Shown here in pieces: positions 18,430-28,337 of a stretch of 64,000 nt of DNA (the stretch's first letter is position 1; every line of letters begins with the position of its first letter). The translations under genes and the position numbers were made by a program. The notes beneath the pieces were generated by a model. The model was not told where the DNA came from. It ran no database searches and saw only the letters and a program-made list of their open reading frames with translations. Source of the stretch: Pseudomonas sp. FP2335 (lineage in GTDB: Bacteria; Pseudomonadota; Gammaproteobacteria; Pseudomonadales; Pseudomonadaceae); NCBI RefSeq assembly GCF_030687535.1, contig NZ_CP117437.1:2811501-2875500 (forward strand), given 5' to 3'.

Positions 18430-19365
18430 ATGAACCCAAGCACCCAGTATTCGACCCTTACCGTTGCCGCACCCCGTCGCTTTGATTACTGGAAAGAAGT
18501 GGTCTGCCGCCATTGCCTGGCGGCCGATAGCAAACCGTTGTCCCAGAGCAGTTTCGATGGCGCGCTCGCGATCAATACTTTAGGCAGTCTGGACATCTGT
18601 TCACTGTCATCGCCACTGCATTATTGGGAGCGCTCCGAGCGGCATCTGCGTAGCGGTCCGGCTGAAGATCTATGGTTGGGTTTTGCCCGAAACGGCCACG
18701 GCCAAATTGAACAGGGCGGAAGAAAAGCCAGCTTGGCCGTTGGCAATTTGTTTCTTTATGACGCAACTCAAGCGTTTCGATTCAGCTTGGGTGGTACCGA
18801 AAACCACCTGATCCGTATTCCGCGAGCATTGCTGACCGAACGCCTGCCACGTATTGCCGAGTACACCGCGATGGTCCTCGACGATCGACGGCCTGGCGTG
18901 ATCCCGTTGCGGGAAATGTTACGCCAGGCGGCGAGTACGCCTGCGTCGTTGCAGGATGAACGCATCTCAACGCGCTATTCAGAGGCGTTGCTCGATCTTC
19001 TGGTCATCAGCCTGGAACTTCAGGACCTCAAGACCACTCACCAAGAGCTGGACCTCTACGGCCGCATCATGCAGTACATCCAACGGCACCTGACCGAGCC
19101 GGACCTGTCCATTGAGGTCATCGCCCAGGCTCACAATGTGTCCACCCGCACCGTTACGCGCGCCTTTGCGCGGTACCAGAAAACCCCCGTGGCAGAGATT
19201 TGGAAAGAGCGCCTGAATGCCAGTCGCGAAGCGATTGAACGCGGCCAGGTACGCAGTGTGTCCGAGGCAGCGCTGGACTTCGGGTTTTCTGACTTCTCCC
19301 ATTTCAGCCATGCGTTTCGCAAGGCGTTTGGTGTGGCGCCGAATACGCTTTTACGCCGTAATTGA
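18430..19365 (+). CDS. AraC-family activator of the aldoxime/nitrile operon (OxdR-like)
   Basis: A regulator of 311 residues from the ATG at 18430 (GAGG about 7 bases upstream). The N-terminal part is the AraC-binding-like sensor domain common in regulators of aromatic and nitrile catabolism (FDYWKEVVCRHC, then LRSGPAEDLWLGFARNG). The C-terminal part has two helix-turn-helix motifs (SIEVIAQAHNVSTRTVTRAF and ALDFGFSDFSHFSHAFRKAFG). It is divergent from oxdA, and an AraC regulator named OxdR occupies this position in the B23 cluster. The tandem 21-bp repeats in the intergenic region are its probable target. Confidence 0.88.
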   Translation: MNPSTQYSTLTVAAPRRFDYWKEVVCRHCLAADSKPLSQSSFDGALAINTLGSLDICSLSSPLHYWERSERHLRSGPAEDLWLGFARNGHGQIEQGGRKASLAVGNLFLYDATQAFRFSLGGTENHLIRIPRALLTERLPRIAEYTAMVLDDRRPGVIPLREMLRQAASTPASLQDERISTRYSEALLDLLVISLELQDLKTTHQELDLYGRIMQYIQRHLTEPDLSIEVIAQAHNVSTRTVTRAFARYQKTPVAEIWKERLNASREAIERGQVRSVSEAALDFGFSDFSHFSHAFRKAFGVAPNTLLRRN

Positions 19366-19475
19366 AACTGCCGGGTTTGTAAAGTAGACGTGAAGATGGG
19401 GGCTCACAGAGATGGGCAAGTCGAAGCGCCCTAAATGCCGCTCTTCTTGCTGCTCGCGTTCTTCCTTGCCGGTCT

Positions 19476-19496
19476 CCACCCTGGCTTGCAGGGTGG
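19476..19496 (+). terminator. stem-loop after the AraC regulator
   Basis: A perfect 8-bp stem CCACCCTG / CAGGGTGG with a 5-base loop lies 110 bases after the regulator stop. No T-run follows, so an intrinsic terminator is uncertain. The rest of 19366-19540 shows nothing else I can support. Confidence 0.3.
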
Positions 19497-19540
19497 CGTC
19501 GGTACCCTACAATCTGTCCTACCAGCCTTATAGACTCTCA

Positions 19541-19663
19541 GGGTCGCCAAAAAACATTTTGACTTGGCTCTAGAACGCTGGTTTCAGAGCTTAAAATTGA
19601 AGCTATGCCCCCATTTTTGCCCCCAATTGCAACGGCTGTGCTGGCGATCGTGAATGGCGATTC
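19541..19663 (+). repeat. left copy of a 123-bp direct repeat, candidate attachment end
   Basis: This segment aligns without gaps to 53590-53712 in the same orientation. By hand I count about 92 identities in 123. The most conserved part is the run GCCAAAAAACATTTTGACT at its left, CCAAA to GGCTC, and later the paired CCCCCA/TGCCCCCA blocks and a terminal AATGGCGATTC. It ends exactly where homology to a truncated 3-hydroxyacyl-CoA dehydrogenase begins. The pair encloses about 34 kb with an integrase remnant next to the right copy, which suggests ends of an integrative island. Confidence 0.65.
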
Positions 19664-19785
19664 TCCAGTCGCTTTACGACGGCTTCGGCGATAGCAAGTA
19701 TCGCCCTGCGAGCCTGCTTCGAGAGTTGGTCGCGGCGGGGGATCAGGGGCGCAAAACCGGGCGGGGCGTTTATGACTACGGTTGA
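19654..19785 (+). pseudogene. C-terminal remnant of a 3-hydroxyacyl-CoA dehydrogenase
   Basis: The frame gives 43 codons ending LLRELVAAGDQGRKTGRGVYDYG-like residues and a stop. This is the typical C-terminus of 3-hydroxybutyryl-CoA dehydrogenases of about 280-500 residues. Homology begins near 19664, immediately after the left 123-bp repeat, so the 5' part was lost at that junction. Its last codons overlap the start of the broken TetR gene. Confidence 0.7.
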
Positions 19786-20288
19786 TCGCGGTGTGCGCTT
19801 GGCCAGCCACCGTGAACAGGCCGTCGAACTCTTCGCGCGCAAAGGCTTTGCGCGGGAGCGTATGTGCGAGTTGACTACGTGTATGGGCTTGTCGCCAGGC
19901 TTGTTGTATCACCACTACCCAAGTAAACGGCATCTCTTGCTGGATATTTTGGATGAGTTTTACGAGGAACTGCTGGCTGCGCTGTCGTTGGTATTTCGCC
20001 GTGGCGCTTACAACATTAGCGCGGTTGTCTGTGCTCATGTGCAACTGCATCAGAAGTTGCCCAGGTAATTCTGCGCTGCGTGGCCAATATGAGGCACAAC
20101 TGCTGGAATTGCTTGAGCGTCCCCGGCCGCACGGCCGAGCGGCTAGTTTCGGCGGCATCATCGCGTCATTGCTGGGCAGTGTGCATGCGTGGTTTAGCGC
20201 GCAACGTCTGGAACACGGCGCCACCGCCAGGTCGCTGGAAGTGGCGTTGGTGGGGGCGATTGAGCGGTTACTGGGGCAGCCTGCGTGA
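19772..20288 (+). pseudogene. TetR-family regulator broken by a frameshift
   Basis: The first frame (19772-20068) encodes a TetR helix-turn-helix (LTTCMGLSPGLLYHHYPSKRHLL) and the start of the ligand domain. The protein then stops early. The continuation is in another frame from about 20075 to 20288 (LRGQYEAQLLELLERP, SLLGSVHAWFSAQRLEHG, AIERLLGQPA). Joined, they would give a regulator of about 170 residues, so one indel near 20060-20080 has broken it. It follows the dehydrogenase remnant and both look like leftovers of one former locus. Confidence 0.7.
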
Positions 20289-20581
20289 CTGATGTGGTAC
20301 ACCGAAAGACGTTACCGAGTATGCTCACCAGTGGGTCTTTCCGACCCATTTGAACTCGACGACCTTTCCATTCTGCCGTGCACCGCTCTATGAGCATTGC
20401 CACGACCGGGTAGCTGTACCGCTTTGTATTTACGGCGGCGTTTGAGCAACTCTCCAAGCAACAGGCTCGGAGCCTTTTCAGTCTGAAAAAACCCTATGGC
20501 TAAAGTACTCTACCGCTTAAATCAAGCGTTTCAGGCCCAAAAATTGCTCTAGCTTTCGAGTTCAACAACCGGAGCATGCCC
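20289..20581. other. intergenic stretch without a supported gene
   Basis: About 290 bases between the TetR remnant and the LuxR gene. A minus-strand open frame here (up to 20457) runs antisense into the remnant and shows no family signature. I see no clear promoter, terminator or repeat. Confidence 0.5.
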
Positions 20582-21301
20582 ATGCAAGCCAACCCAATGG
20601 ACATGACGAGTGCCGAACTCGATCTTTTTGCACAAATCATTTGGCGACTGCGCACTGGAGGTGCCGGGGATGAAGTTCGTCAGCAAGTCCTCGGTGATGT
20701 GACCCAATTACTCCGTGCAGATTTTGGTGCTTCTTACCTGTGGGACAGTTCGCGGGTTCGATCTACGCGCTGTGCTGCCGTCAATATAGATACGCGGATG
20801 CTCAGGGCGTACGACGAACATATTCACGTTAAGGACAGCGTCACCCCAATGCTCAGAGCCCGGCAACACGCCACCTGTGTCGATGACGTCATTGATCGTC
20901 GAACCCTGGAGCGCAGCGAGCACTACGGCGATTTTCTCAAACCCTGTGGCATGCACCACGGGGTGAATGTGTTCTTCTTCAACCAAGGCAAGGACGTGGG
21001 CGATCTGCGCATCTGGCGCAGCGCCCGGCAGCCTCAGTTCGGTGGGCGCGAACTTTCACTGCTGAATACCCTGACACCTTATTTTCAAAAAGCTCTTGCG
21101 GTCGAATCGCCTCTTGGTGGTGCGCTGAGCCCGCGGGAACGTGCCGTTGTCGAGCACGTTGCCGAAGGTCGGAGCGACAAGGAAATTGCCCGCCTTATGT
21201 CCATCAGTTTCACCACGGTGCGCACTCACCTGAAGAACGCGATGCTCAAGACCGGTTCAAGCAATCGCACCGAACTGGCCATGCGGGCGGGGCTTCGTTG
21301 A
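20582..21301 (+). CDS. LuxR-family transcriptional regulator
   Basis: A regulator of 239 residues from the ATG at 20582; GGAG seven bases upstream fits this start better than the one at 20576. The C-terminal GerE-type helix-turn-helix is clear (LSPRERAVVEHVAEGRSDKEI, then SISFTTVRTHLKNAM). The N-terminal domain is a GAF/autoinducer-domain-like sensor without the usual acyl-homoserine-lactone residues that I can identify. It precedes the mandelamide-hydrolase-like gene by 105 bases and probably regulates it through the palindrome at 21311. Confidence 0.85.
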   Translation: MQANPMDMTSAELDLFAQIIWRLRTGGAGDEVRQQVLGDVTQLLRADFGASYLWDSSRVRSTRCAAVNIDTRMLRAYDEHIHVKDSVTPMLRARQHATCVDDVIDRRTLERSEHYGDFLKPCGMHHGVNVFFFNQGKDVGDLRIWRSARQPQFGGRELSLLNTLTPYFQKALAVESPLGGALSPRERAVVEHVAEGRSDKEIARLMSISFTTVRTHLKNAMLKTGSSNRTELAMRAGLR

Positions 21302-21310
21302 GCTGAGGCC

Positions 21311-21357
21311 TCCTCATTAATGAGGATGTCTGGCGAATATTTTCTTGTGCGTAAATG
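21311..21357 (+). promoter_or_regulatory. perfect 16-bp palindrome and promoter candidate before the exported amidase
   Basis: TCCTCATTAATGAGGA at 21311-21326 is a perfect dyad with 8-base arms. A weak -35 (TCTGGC, 21329-21334) and a -10 candidate (TAAATG, 21352-21357) follow with a 17-base spacer. The palindrome would be centred near -45, a normal place for a LuxR-type activator dimer. The LuxR gene ends 10 bases upstream. Confidence 0.45.
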
Positions 21358-21406
21358 AATCCATCGAAACCTGCAGTGGGTATCGACTGATTCTCAAGGA
21401 ATATCC

Positions 21407-22918
21407 GTGAAGACCAGACTCTCCTGCGTAGCGGTTGGCCTGCTGGCCGCCAGCGTCGGCGCCTCGGCGTCCGACGTCCCCAAAGACCTGCACCTGCTGA
21501 GTGCTGTAGAGACAGCCCAGTTAATCTGCGGGAAGAAAGTCTCAAGCGAAGCCGTCGTCAGTTATTGGCTGGCACGTATTCAAGCGCACCCTGAACTTAA
21601 CGCTTTCATTTCCGTCGACGCCACGCAAGCGCTCAATGAGGCACGTAATGCGGACGCGCGCCTGGCTGAGGGTGAGCCGTGCTTGCCACTCGGCGGCGTG
21701 CCGATTGCGATCAAAGACAATATTCAGGTCATCGGTTTTGCGAACACCGCAGGTACACCGGCATTAGCCGACTTTCACCCACAAACCAACGCGCCGATCA
21801 TCGACAAATTGCAGGCCGCGGGTGCAATCGTAGTCGGTAAGACCAACATGCATGAACTGGCATTCGGTGCCACGGGCTACAACACCGCATTTCATCTACC
21901 GAATGTGATCGGCGTGCGCAATGCGTTCGACCTTTCACACATTGCCGGCGGCTCATCCTCGGGCAGCGCGGCGGCGCTTGGTGCGCGTTTGATTCCGATC
22001 GCCATGGGCACCGACACCGGAGGTTCAACCCGTGAGCCTTGTGCGCTGAACGGTTGCGTGGGCTTTCGGCCAACGGTCGGCCGTTACAGTGGGGTCGGCA
22101 TTACGCCGATATCGACGAGCCGCGATACCGCCGGACCCATGGCCAATAGCGTTGGCGACATTGTGTTGCTCGATTCGATTTTGAGCGGTGCGTCTGCCCG
22201 ACAGGCTGTTGCGCCGCAAACGATCCGCTTGGGGCTGCCGGACTTTTTTTGGGCAGGCCTCGACGCCGATGTCGCCGCGCAAGCCCAAGCGGCCGTTAAA
22301 CAGCTGCGCGATGCGGGGGTTCAGATTGTATCGGTCAATATGCCTGATCTGGAGACACTGACTTCAACGGTGGCGACCCCGATTGCGATTATGGAAGCAC
22401 GCAGCGCGCTGACCGACTATCTCAAGGTGCAAGACACCGGCGTCTCATTCGACGCGTTGGTCAGCAAGATTTCCAGCCCTGATGTGCAGGGAATTTTCTC
22501 CGCCATGGTAGTCCCGGGCAGGGTGCCAGGACCAGACGCAACGCTGGTGCCTGGCGCGAAGGCCTACGCAGATGCAATCAACCATGGCGTGCCGGCACTG
22601 GCAGCGCTCTATCAGAAGACCTTCAAGGATCACCGACTCGATGCGCTGTTGTTTCCGACTGTCCCGCAGGTCGCTATCAAGACCGGTCCTGACGCCAGCA
22701 CCGCGCAAAACTTCGGAAGGATCATTCGCAATACTGACCCTGGCAGCAATGTGAAAATGCCTGGTCTCAGTATTCCGGTCGGCCTGGGCAAGGCCTCTGG
22801 CCTGCCAGTCGGCATGGAGATTGACGGCTTGCCCGGCACAGACGCACAACTGCTGGCCATCGGTCGCACGCTCGAAGCGATCTGGGGGCCAGGCCCGATA
22901 CCCGCCATCGCCCGTTAA
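21407..22918 (+). CDS. mandelamide-hydrolase-like amidase, exported
   Basis: An amidase-signature enzyme of 503 residues with an N-terminal signal peptide (MKTRLSCVAVGLLAASVGASA). The catalytic residues are Lys103 (VPIAIKDN), cis-Ser183 (AGGSSSGS) and Ser207 (GTDTGGSTRE). This pattern is offset by exactly three residues from Lys100/Ser180/Ser204 of P. putida mandelamide hydrolase (MdlY), which supports that assignment. With benzoylformate decarboxylase downstream, the expected reaction is mandelamide to mandelate plus ammonia. The signal peptide suggests that the reaction takes place in the periplasm; whether the P. putida enzyme is exported I cannot say. The following porin is probably co-transcribed. 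Confidence 0.82.
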   Translation: MKTRLSCVAVGLLAASVGASASDVPKDLHLLSAVETAQLICGKKVSSEAVVSYWLARIQAHPELNAFISVDATQALNEARNADARLAEGEPCLPLGGVPIAIKDNIQVIGFANTAGTPALADFHPQTNAPIIDKLQAAGAIVVGKTNMHELAFGATGYNTAFHLPNVIGVRNAFDLSHIAGGSSSGSAAALGARLIPIAMGTDTGGSTREPCALNGCVGFRPTVGRYSGVGITPISTSRDTAGPMANSVGDIVLLDSILSGASARQAVAPQTIRLGLPDFFWAGLDADVAAQAQAAVKQLRDAGVQIVSVNMPDLETLTSTVATPIAIMEARSALTDYLKVQDTGVSFDALVSKISSPDVQGIFSAMVVPGRVPGPDATLVPGAKAYADAINHGVPALAALYQKTFKDHRLDALLFPTVPQVAIKTGPDASTAQNFGRIIRNTDPGSNVKMPGLSIPVGLGKASGLPVGMEIDGLPGTDAQLLAIGRTLEAIWGPGPIPAIAR

Positions 22919-22982
22919 GCACCTTCACCACGCGCCGTGACCTTGGCGGCGCGCCTCTCAACACCCTGATCGGATTAAAACA

Positions 22983-24284
22983 ATGAACGCGATCCCCTTC
23001 GTCGCAGGTACGGCTGCGCGCCGATTTTGTGTCACCGCCGGATTGACCTTGAGCAGCCTGACCGGTCTTGCATGGGCGGAACCTGCGCCTACTGATGAAA
23101 ATCCTTTTAAAGCCCACGTACTGGTCACCGACATCATGTTGGAAAACCTCAACACCGGCCCGCGTCCGCACTCGTTCGCCAATGCCGGGGCCATTTTTAC
23201 CGGGGTGGATGTGGACATGTCCAAGCTCGTGGGCTGGACCGGCGGCACGTTCCAGTTCGAGTACACCTTCTTCCCCTGGTTGCGCAATGAAGGTCAGCCC
23301 ACCGCTGGCGCCTGGCAAGGGGCGGTTGGCAGTGGACTTGGCGGTGCGCCGATGCACAACGACATCGACAAGGGCTACCTGTCGCGGTTTCAGTACCGCC
23401 AGATGTTGTTGGACAATCACCTCGAAGTCGATGTGGGTCGCAGCAACGCCAAGCAGCATTTCTACATGATGAACTGCGCCAACTGGGTGACCTGTAACGA
23501 CCCCATCATCGAAAACACCACCGGCATCTTGCCCTATCCCTATGGCAGCTGGGGCGGCTACACGCGTTACAGCTTCGACAACGGCCGGTACGTGCATGCG
23601 GGGGCTTTCGAGTCCAACCCGACCCATTACATCAAGCGCACCAAAGGCTGGGACTGGGACCCCGGCGACGCAAGCGGCATCACCTGGCTGGCGGGCGTCG
23701 GCGCACAAAAAAGCTTTGCCCAGGCGCCACTGGCCTATCACTACGAACTCAATGGGTTTTACAACAGCGCCGAACAGGTCGACGTGTTGGACGGCTCGAC
23801 GCGACGCGGCAGCAGCGGTGTGATCATGCGTTTTATGCAGACGCTCAGCCGTGAAGGCAACTCGCCGACAGGCGCGCCGGATAACGCTTGGCAAGTATTC
23901 GGTGCTTGGACCTGGAGTGCCGACGACTTGCAGCCGTTCGAGCACTTCGTGGAAGCCGGTGTTACGCGGGTCGGGCCATTCGGGCGACCGCAGGATTCGG
24001 TAAGCCTCAAGGCGAGCTACCTGCGTTTGGGCGCCAAGCAGGTGCAATACCAGCACGACCAACGCTTGCTGGCCACGGGCACGGATCAAGGCATGTCGAG
24101 AGGGGAGTCGCGGGTCGAGCTCAACATGGTCTGGCAGGCTACGTCGTATCTGGGGTTCCAACCCAGCGTGCAGTACATCTTCAACCCGAGCAACTTCTAT
24201 AACCCGCAGGCTGAGATCAGCAGTAACGGTGCCGTGGTGGGGTTGCAGGTGTTCTATGACCTGGGTTCACGGCTAGGCCTCTGA
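22983..24284 (+). CDS. OprB-family porin
   Basis: A protein of 433 residues with a signal peptide (cleavage near LAWAEP, residue about 33). The long beta-barrel pattern has family features such as FQFEYTFFPWLRNE, RQMLLDNHLEVDVGR and GWGGYTRYSF-like segments, and the C-terminus is near a beta-strand pattern ending VFYDLGSRLGL. OprB relatives conduct sugars, but diverged members accompany aromatic catabolism clusters. Sixty-five bases after the exported amidase, it likely brings mandelamide or a related substrate into the periplasm. It converges on the LysR gene with only 6 bases between stops. Confidence 0.8.
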   Translation: MNAIPFVAGTAARRFCVTAGLTLSSLTGLAWAEPAPTDENPFKAHVLVTDIMLENLNTGPRPHSFANAGAIFTGVDVDMSKLVGWTGGTFQFEYTFFPWLRNEGQPTAGAWQGAVGSGLGGAPMHNDIDKGYLSRFQYRQMLLDNHLEVDVGRSNAKQHFYMMNCANWVTCNDPIIENTTGILPYPYGSWGGYTRYSFDNGRYVHAGAFESNPTHYIKRTKGWDWDPGDASGITWLAGVGAQKSFAQAPLAYHYELNGFYNSAEQVDVLDGSTRRGSSGVIMRFMQTLSREGNSPTGAPDNAWQVFGAWTWSADDLQPFEHFVEAGVTRVGPFGRPQDSVSLKASYLRLGAKQVQYQHDQRLLATGTDQGMSRGESRVELNMVWQATSYLGFQPSVQYIFNPSNFYNPQAEISSNGAVVGLQVFYDLGSRLGL

Positions 24285-24290
24285 TGCCTT

Positions 24291-25205
24291 TCAGGCCATG
24301 TGGGGTTCTCCCAGCGTGGCCTGGATTTGCTCGAAGAACCAACGCAACCCTGTTGATTGAACACTCCTTGAGTGCCAGTACAACGTGACCTCAAACGGGG
24401 GAACGTCAAACGGCAGCTCAAGGATTTTCAGCGGCTTGCCCAGCGGCATCTCGCAAAAACTCTCGGCTATCTGCGAGGGCAATATCACTAGCAATTCAGT
24501 CCCCGGTATCACCTTGGGCAGCACTGAAAAGTGCGGCAGCCTCAGCTTGATGCGGCGCTTTACCCCGAGCTGTTGCAGCACATCCTCAGCCATGCCATGC
24601 CCGGATGTGCGGGTGACCAGCACATGGGGTTCGGCGAGAAACTGCTCCATGCTCAGTTCGGCATGAATGCGCGGGTGGGCTTCATCCAGCAGGCAGACAT
24701 AGCGTTCACTCAGCCGTTTTTTGAATGCCAGGCCATTGCCAGTGATGGTGCGGCTACAGATGGCAGCATCGATATGCCCGTCGTTCAGCCAGGTGCCCAC
24801 CTGGTCGATTTCCAGGGGGACGATTTCCAGTTCGATATTCGGTGCCAGCGCATTGAGGCGCTCCATCAATCGAGGCAGTAACGCCATCTCACCCAGGTCA
24901 GACAGTGCCAGCCGAAATTGCCGCGTCGAATGGCTCGGCTCGAACTTTCGGGCTTCGGCCACCGACGCCTCAATGCATTGCGCAGCTTGCTTGAACCCGA
25001 CGTACAACTGCGCTGCAAGCCTTGTGGGCTGCATGCCCTGACTATTGCGCACGAACAACGGATCGTCGAATTGCTCACGTAGTTTGCCCAAGCCGTAGCT
25101 GATGGACGGCTGCGTGACGAACAGTCGCTCAGCCGTCACCGTCAGGCTTTGGGTCTCGTACAGGGTGACAAAGGTGGTGATGAGGTTTAGGTCGAATTGG
25201 GCCAT
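24291..25205 (-). CDS. LysR-family regulator of the benzoylformate/mandelate genes
   Basis: A regulator of 304 residues from the ATG at 25205. The N-terminal winged helix is typical (LTVTAERLFVTQPSISYGLGKLREQFDDPLFVR), followed by the two-lobe effector-binding domain. The open frame reaches much further upstream but there runs antisense to the decarboxylase gene. It is divergent from benzoylformate decarboxylase, and two good LysR dyads lie between them. The inducer is probably mandelate or benzoylformate, by context only. Confidence 0.88.
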   Translation of the reverse strand: MAQFDLNLITTFVTLYETQSLTVTAERLFVTQPSISYGLGKLREQFDDPLFVRNSQGMQPTRLAAQLYVGFKQAAQCIEASVAEARKFEPSHSTRQFRLALSDLGEMALLPRLMERLNALAPNIELEIVPLEIDQVGTWLNDGHIDAAICSRTITGNGLAFKKRLSERYVCLLDEAHPRIHAELSMEQFLAEPHVLVTRTSGHGMAEDVLQQLGVKRRIKLRLPHFSVLPKVIPGTELLVILPSQIAESFCEMPLGKPLKILELPFDVPPFEVTLYWHSRSVQSTGLRWFFEQIQATLGEPHMA

Positions 25206-25228
25206 GGGCGCACCTGCATTACAATAAA

Positions 25229-26912
<1,684 letters not shown>

Positions 26913-26977
26913 CACGATTTCGGGGCTGTTTAGCGCCCCGTTGCAACGCCCCTATAACAAAAACAAGAGACGTGATC

Positions 26978-28306
26978 ATGATTCGAAAAAATGCGTTAGA
27001 GATTGTCGGTTCAGCGCCTTTGGGCAAGTTTCACTACGGTCTTTTATTCTGGTGCTCGTTGATCATGCTGTTTGATGGCTACGACCTGGTGATCTACGGC
27101 TCCGTGGTGCCGCGTTTGATGGAGCAGTGGTCGATTCCTCCGGTGCAGGCCGGTTGGATGGGCAGCGCCGCGTTGTTTGGCATGATGTTTGGTGCCGTGG
27201 TGATCGGTCCGTTGGCCGACCGTGTCGGGCGTCGCAAAATCATTCTTGGCGCCATTGTCTTTGCGAGTACCAGTGCGCTGGTGAACGCTTTCGCCTGGGA
27301 TGTACCGAGTTTCACCGTGCTGCGGTTTTTGACCGGGGTCGGGCTGGGCGGCGCGATTCCCAATATCGTCGCCCTGATGAGCGACCTGTCGCCCACCACG
27401 CGCCGCAGTACCCTCACCACCATCATGCTCAGCTTCTATTCCATCGGCGCGATGATTTCGGCGTTGGTTGCCATGCTGATCATCCCCAAATTTGGCTGGG
27501 AGGCCACCTTCCTGATTGGCGGCTTGCCGCTGCTGTGCCTGCCGTGGATGTATCGCTACCTGCCTGAGTCGATGCCTTACTTGCTGGCTAAGGACAAGGC
27601 TGCCGCCAGTGTGCTGCTCAAGCGCATTGTGCCGAGTGTCGACAGCGCCGCCGTAAGTTTTGAAACGCCGGTAACCACCTCGTCGTCCCCCCCTCTGTCA
27701 CGCCTGTTCACCGAGGGCCGCGCTGTAGGTACCGTGTTTCTATGGCTGGGCTTTGGCATGTGTTTGCTGATGGTGTATGGCCTCAACACCTGGCTGCCAA
27801 AAATCATGGTCGCCGGCGGCTACCCGCTGGGCTCCAGCCTGATGTTCCTGGTGACGCTCAATATTGGCGCAACCGCCGGGGCGTTGGGCGGTGGTTGGTT
27901 GGCGGACCGTTGGGGCTGCAAGCCCACGCTGATCCTGTTTTTCGCATTGGCCGTGGTGTCGCTGTGCACCCTTGGCATCAAGCCGGGGCCAGTGTTGCTC
28001 AATGTCATGTTGTTGATTGCCGGCGCGACCACCATTGGCACACTGGCGGTGATCCATGCGTTTGCCGCGCAGCAATACCCCAGTGAAATCCGCTCGACTG
28101 CGGTCAGTTGGTGCTCTGCGATTGGGCGCTTTGGTGGCGTCGCTGGCCCTGCGCTGGGCGGCCTCATGCTCAGCATGAACCTGCCCCTGCAACTGAATTT
28201 CATCTGCTGCGCCATCCCGGGGCTGATTGCGATTATCGCGATTGCCATGGTCAGGTCTCGTGCTCGCCGTTTGAACCAAACGGCAACCCAGCCTGCCCAT
28301 TCCTGA
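26978..28306 (+). CDS. MFS aromatic-acid/H+ symporter
   Basis: An inner-membrane transporter of 442 residues from the ATG at 26978, with about 12 hydrophobic segments. The AAHS-family signature [13 protein letters not shown] in helix 1 and [11 protein letters not shown] after helix 2 point to the BenK/PcaK/MhpT group, which takes up benzoate-like acids. Lying 65 bases after mdlC and before the aldehyde dehydrogenase, its probable substrate is mandelate or benzoylformate. The long ORFs on the other strand are shadows. Confidence 0.87.
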   Translation: MIRKNALEIVGSAPLGKFHYGLLFWCSLIMLFDGYDLVIYGSVVPRLMEQWSIPPVQAGWMGSAALFGMMFGAVVIGPLADRVGRRKIILGAIVFASTSALVNAFAWDVPSFTVLRFLTGVGLGGAIPNIVALMSDLSPTTRRSTLTTIMLSFYSIGAMISALVAMLIIPKFGWEATFLIGGLPLLCLPWMYRYLPESMPYLLAKDKAAASVLLKRIVPSVDSAAVSFETPVTTSSSPPLSRLFTEGRAVGTVFLWLGFGMCLLMVYGLNTWLPKIMVAGGYPLGSSLMFLVTLNIGATAGALGGGWLADRWGCKPTLILFFALAVVSLCTLGIKPGPVLLNVMLLIAGATTIGTLAVIHAFAAQQYPSEIRSTAVSWCSAIGRFGGVAGPALGGLMLSMNLPLQLNFICCAIPGLIAIIAIAMVRSRARRLNQTATQPAHS

Positions 28307-28337
28307 ATTCAAGCAACACTGTTTAAGGAAATATCAC

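Noticed and set aside
18078..18485. 135-codon frame in the oxdA control region
   Set aside because: Overlaps the AraC start out of frame and covers the tandem operator; no family resemblance.
19538..20302. 254-codon minus-strand frame across the left repeat
   Set aside because: It is antisense to the dehydrogenase and TetR remnants and has no domain features.
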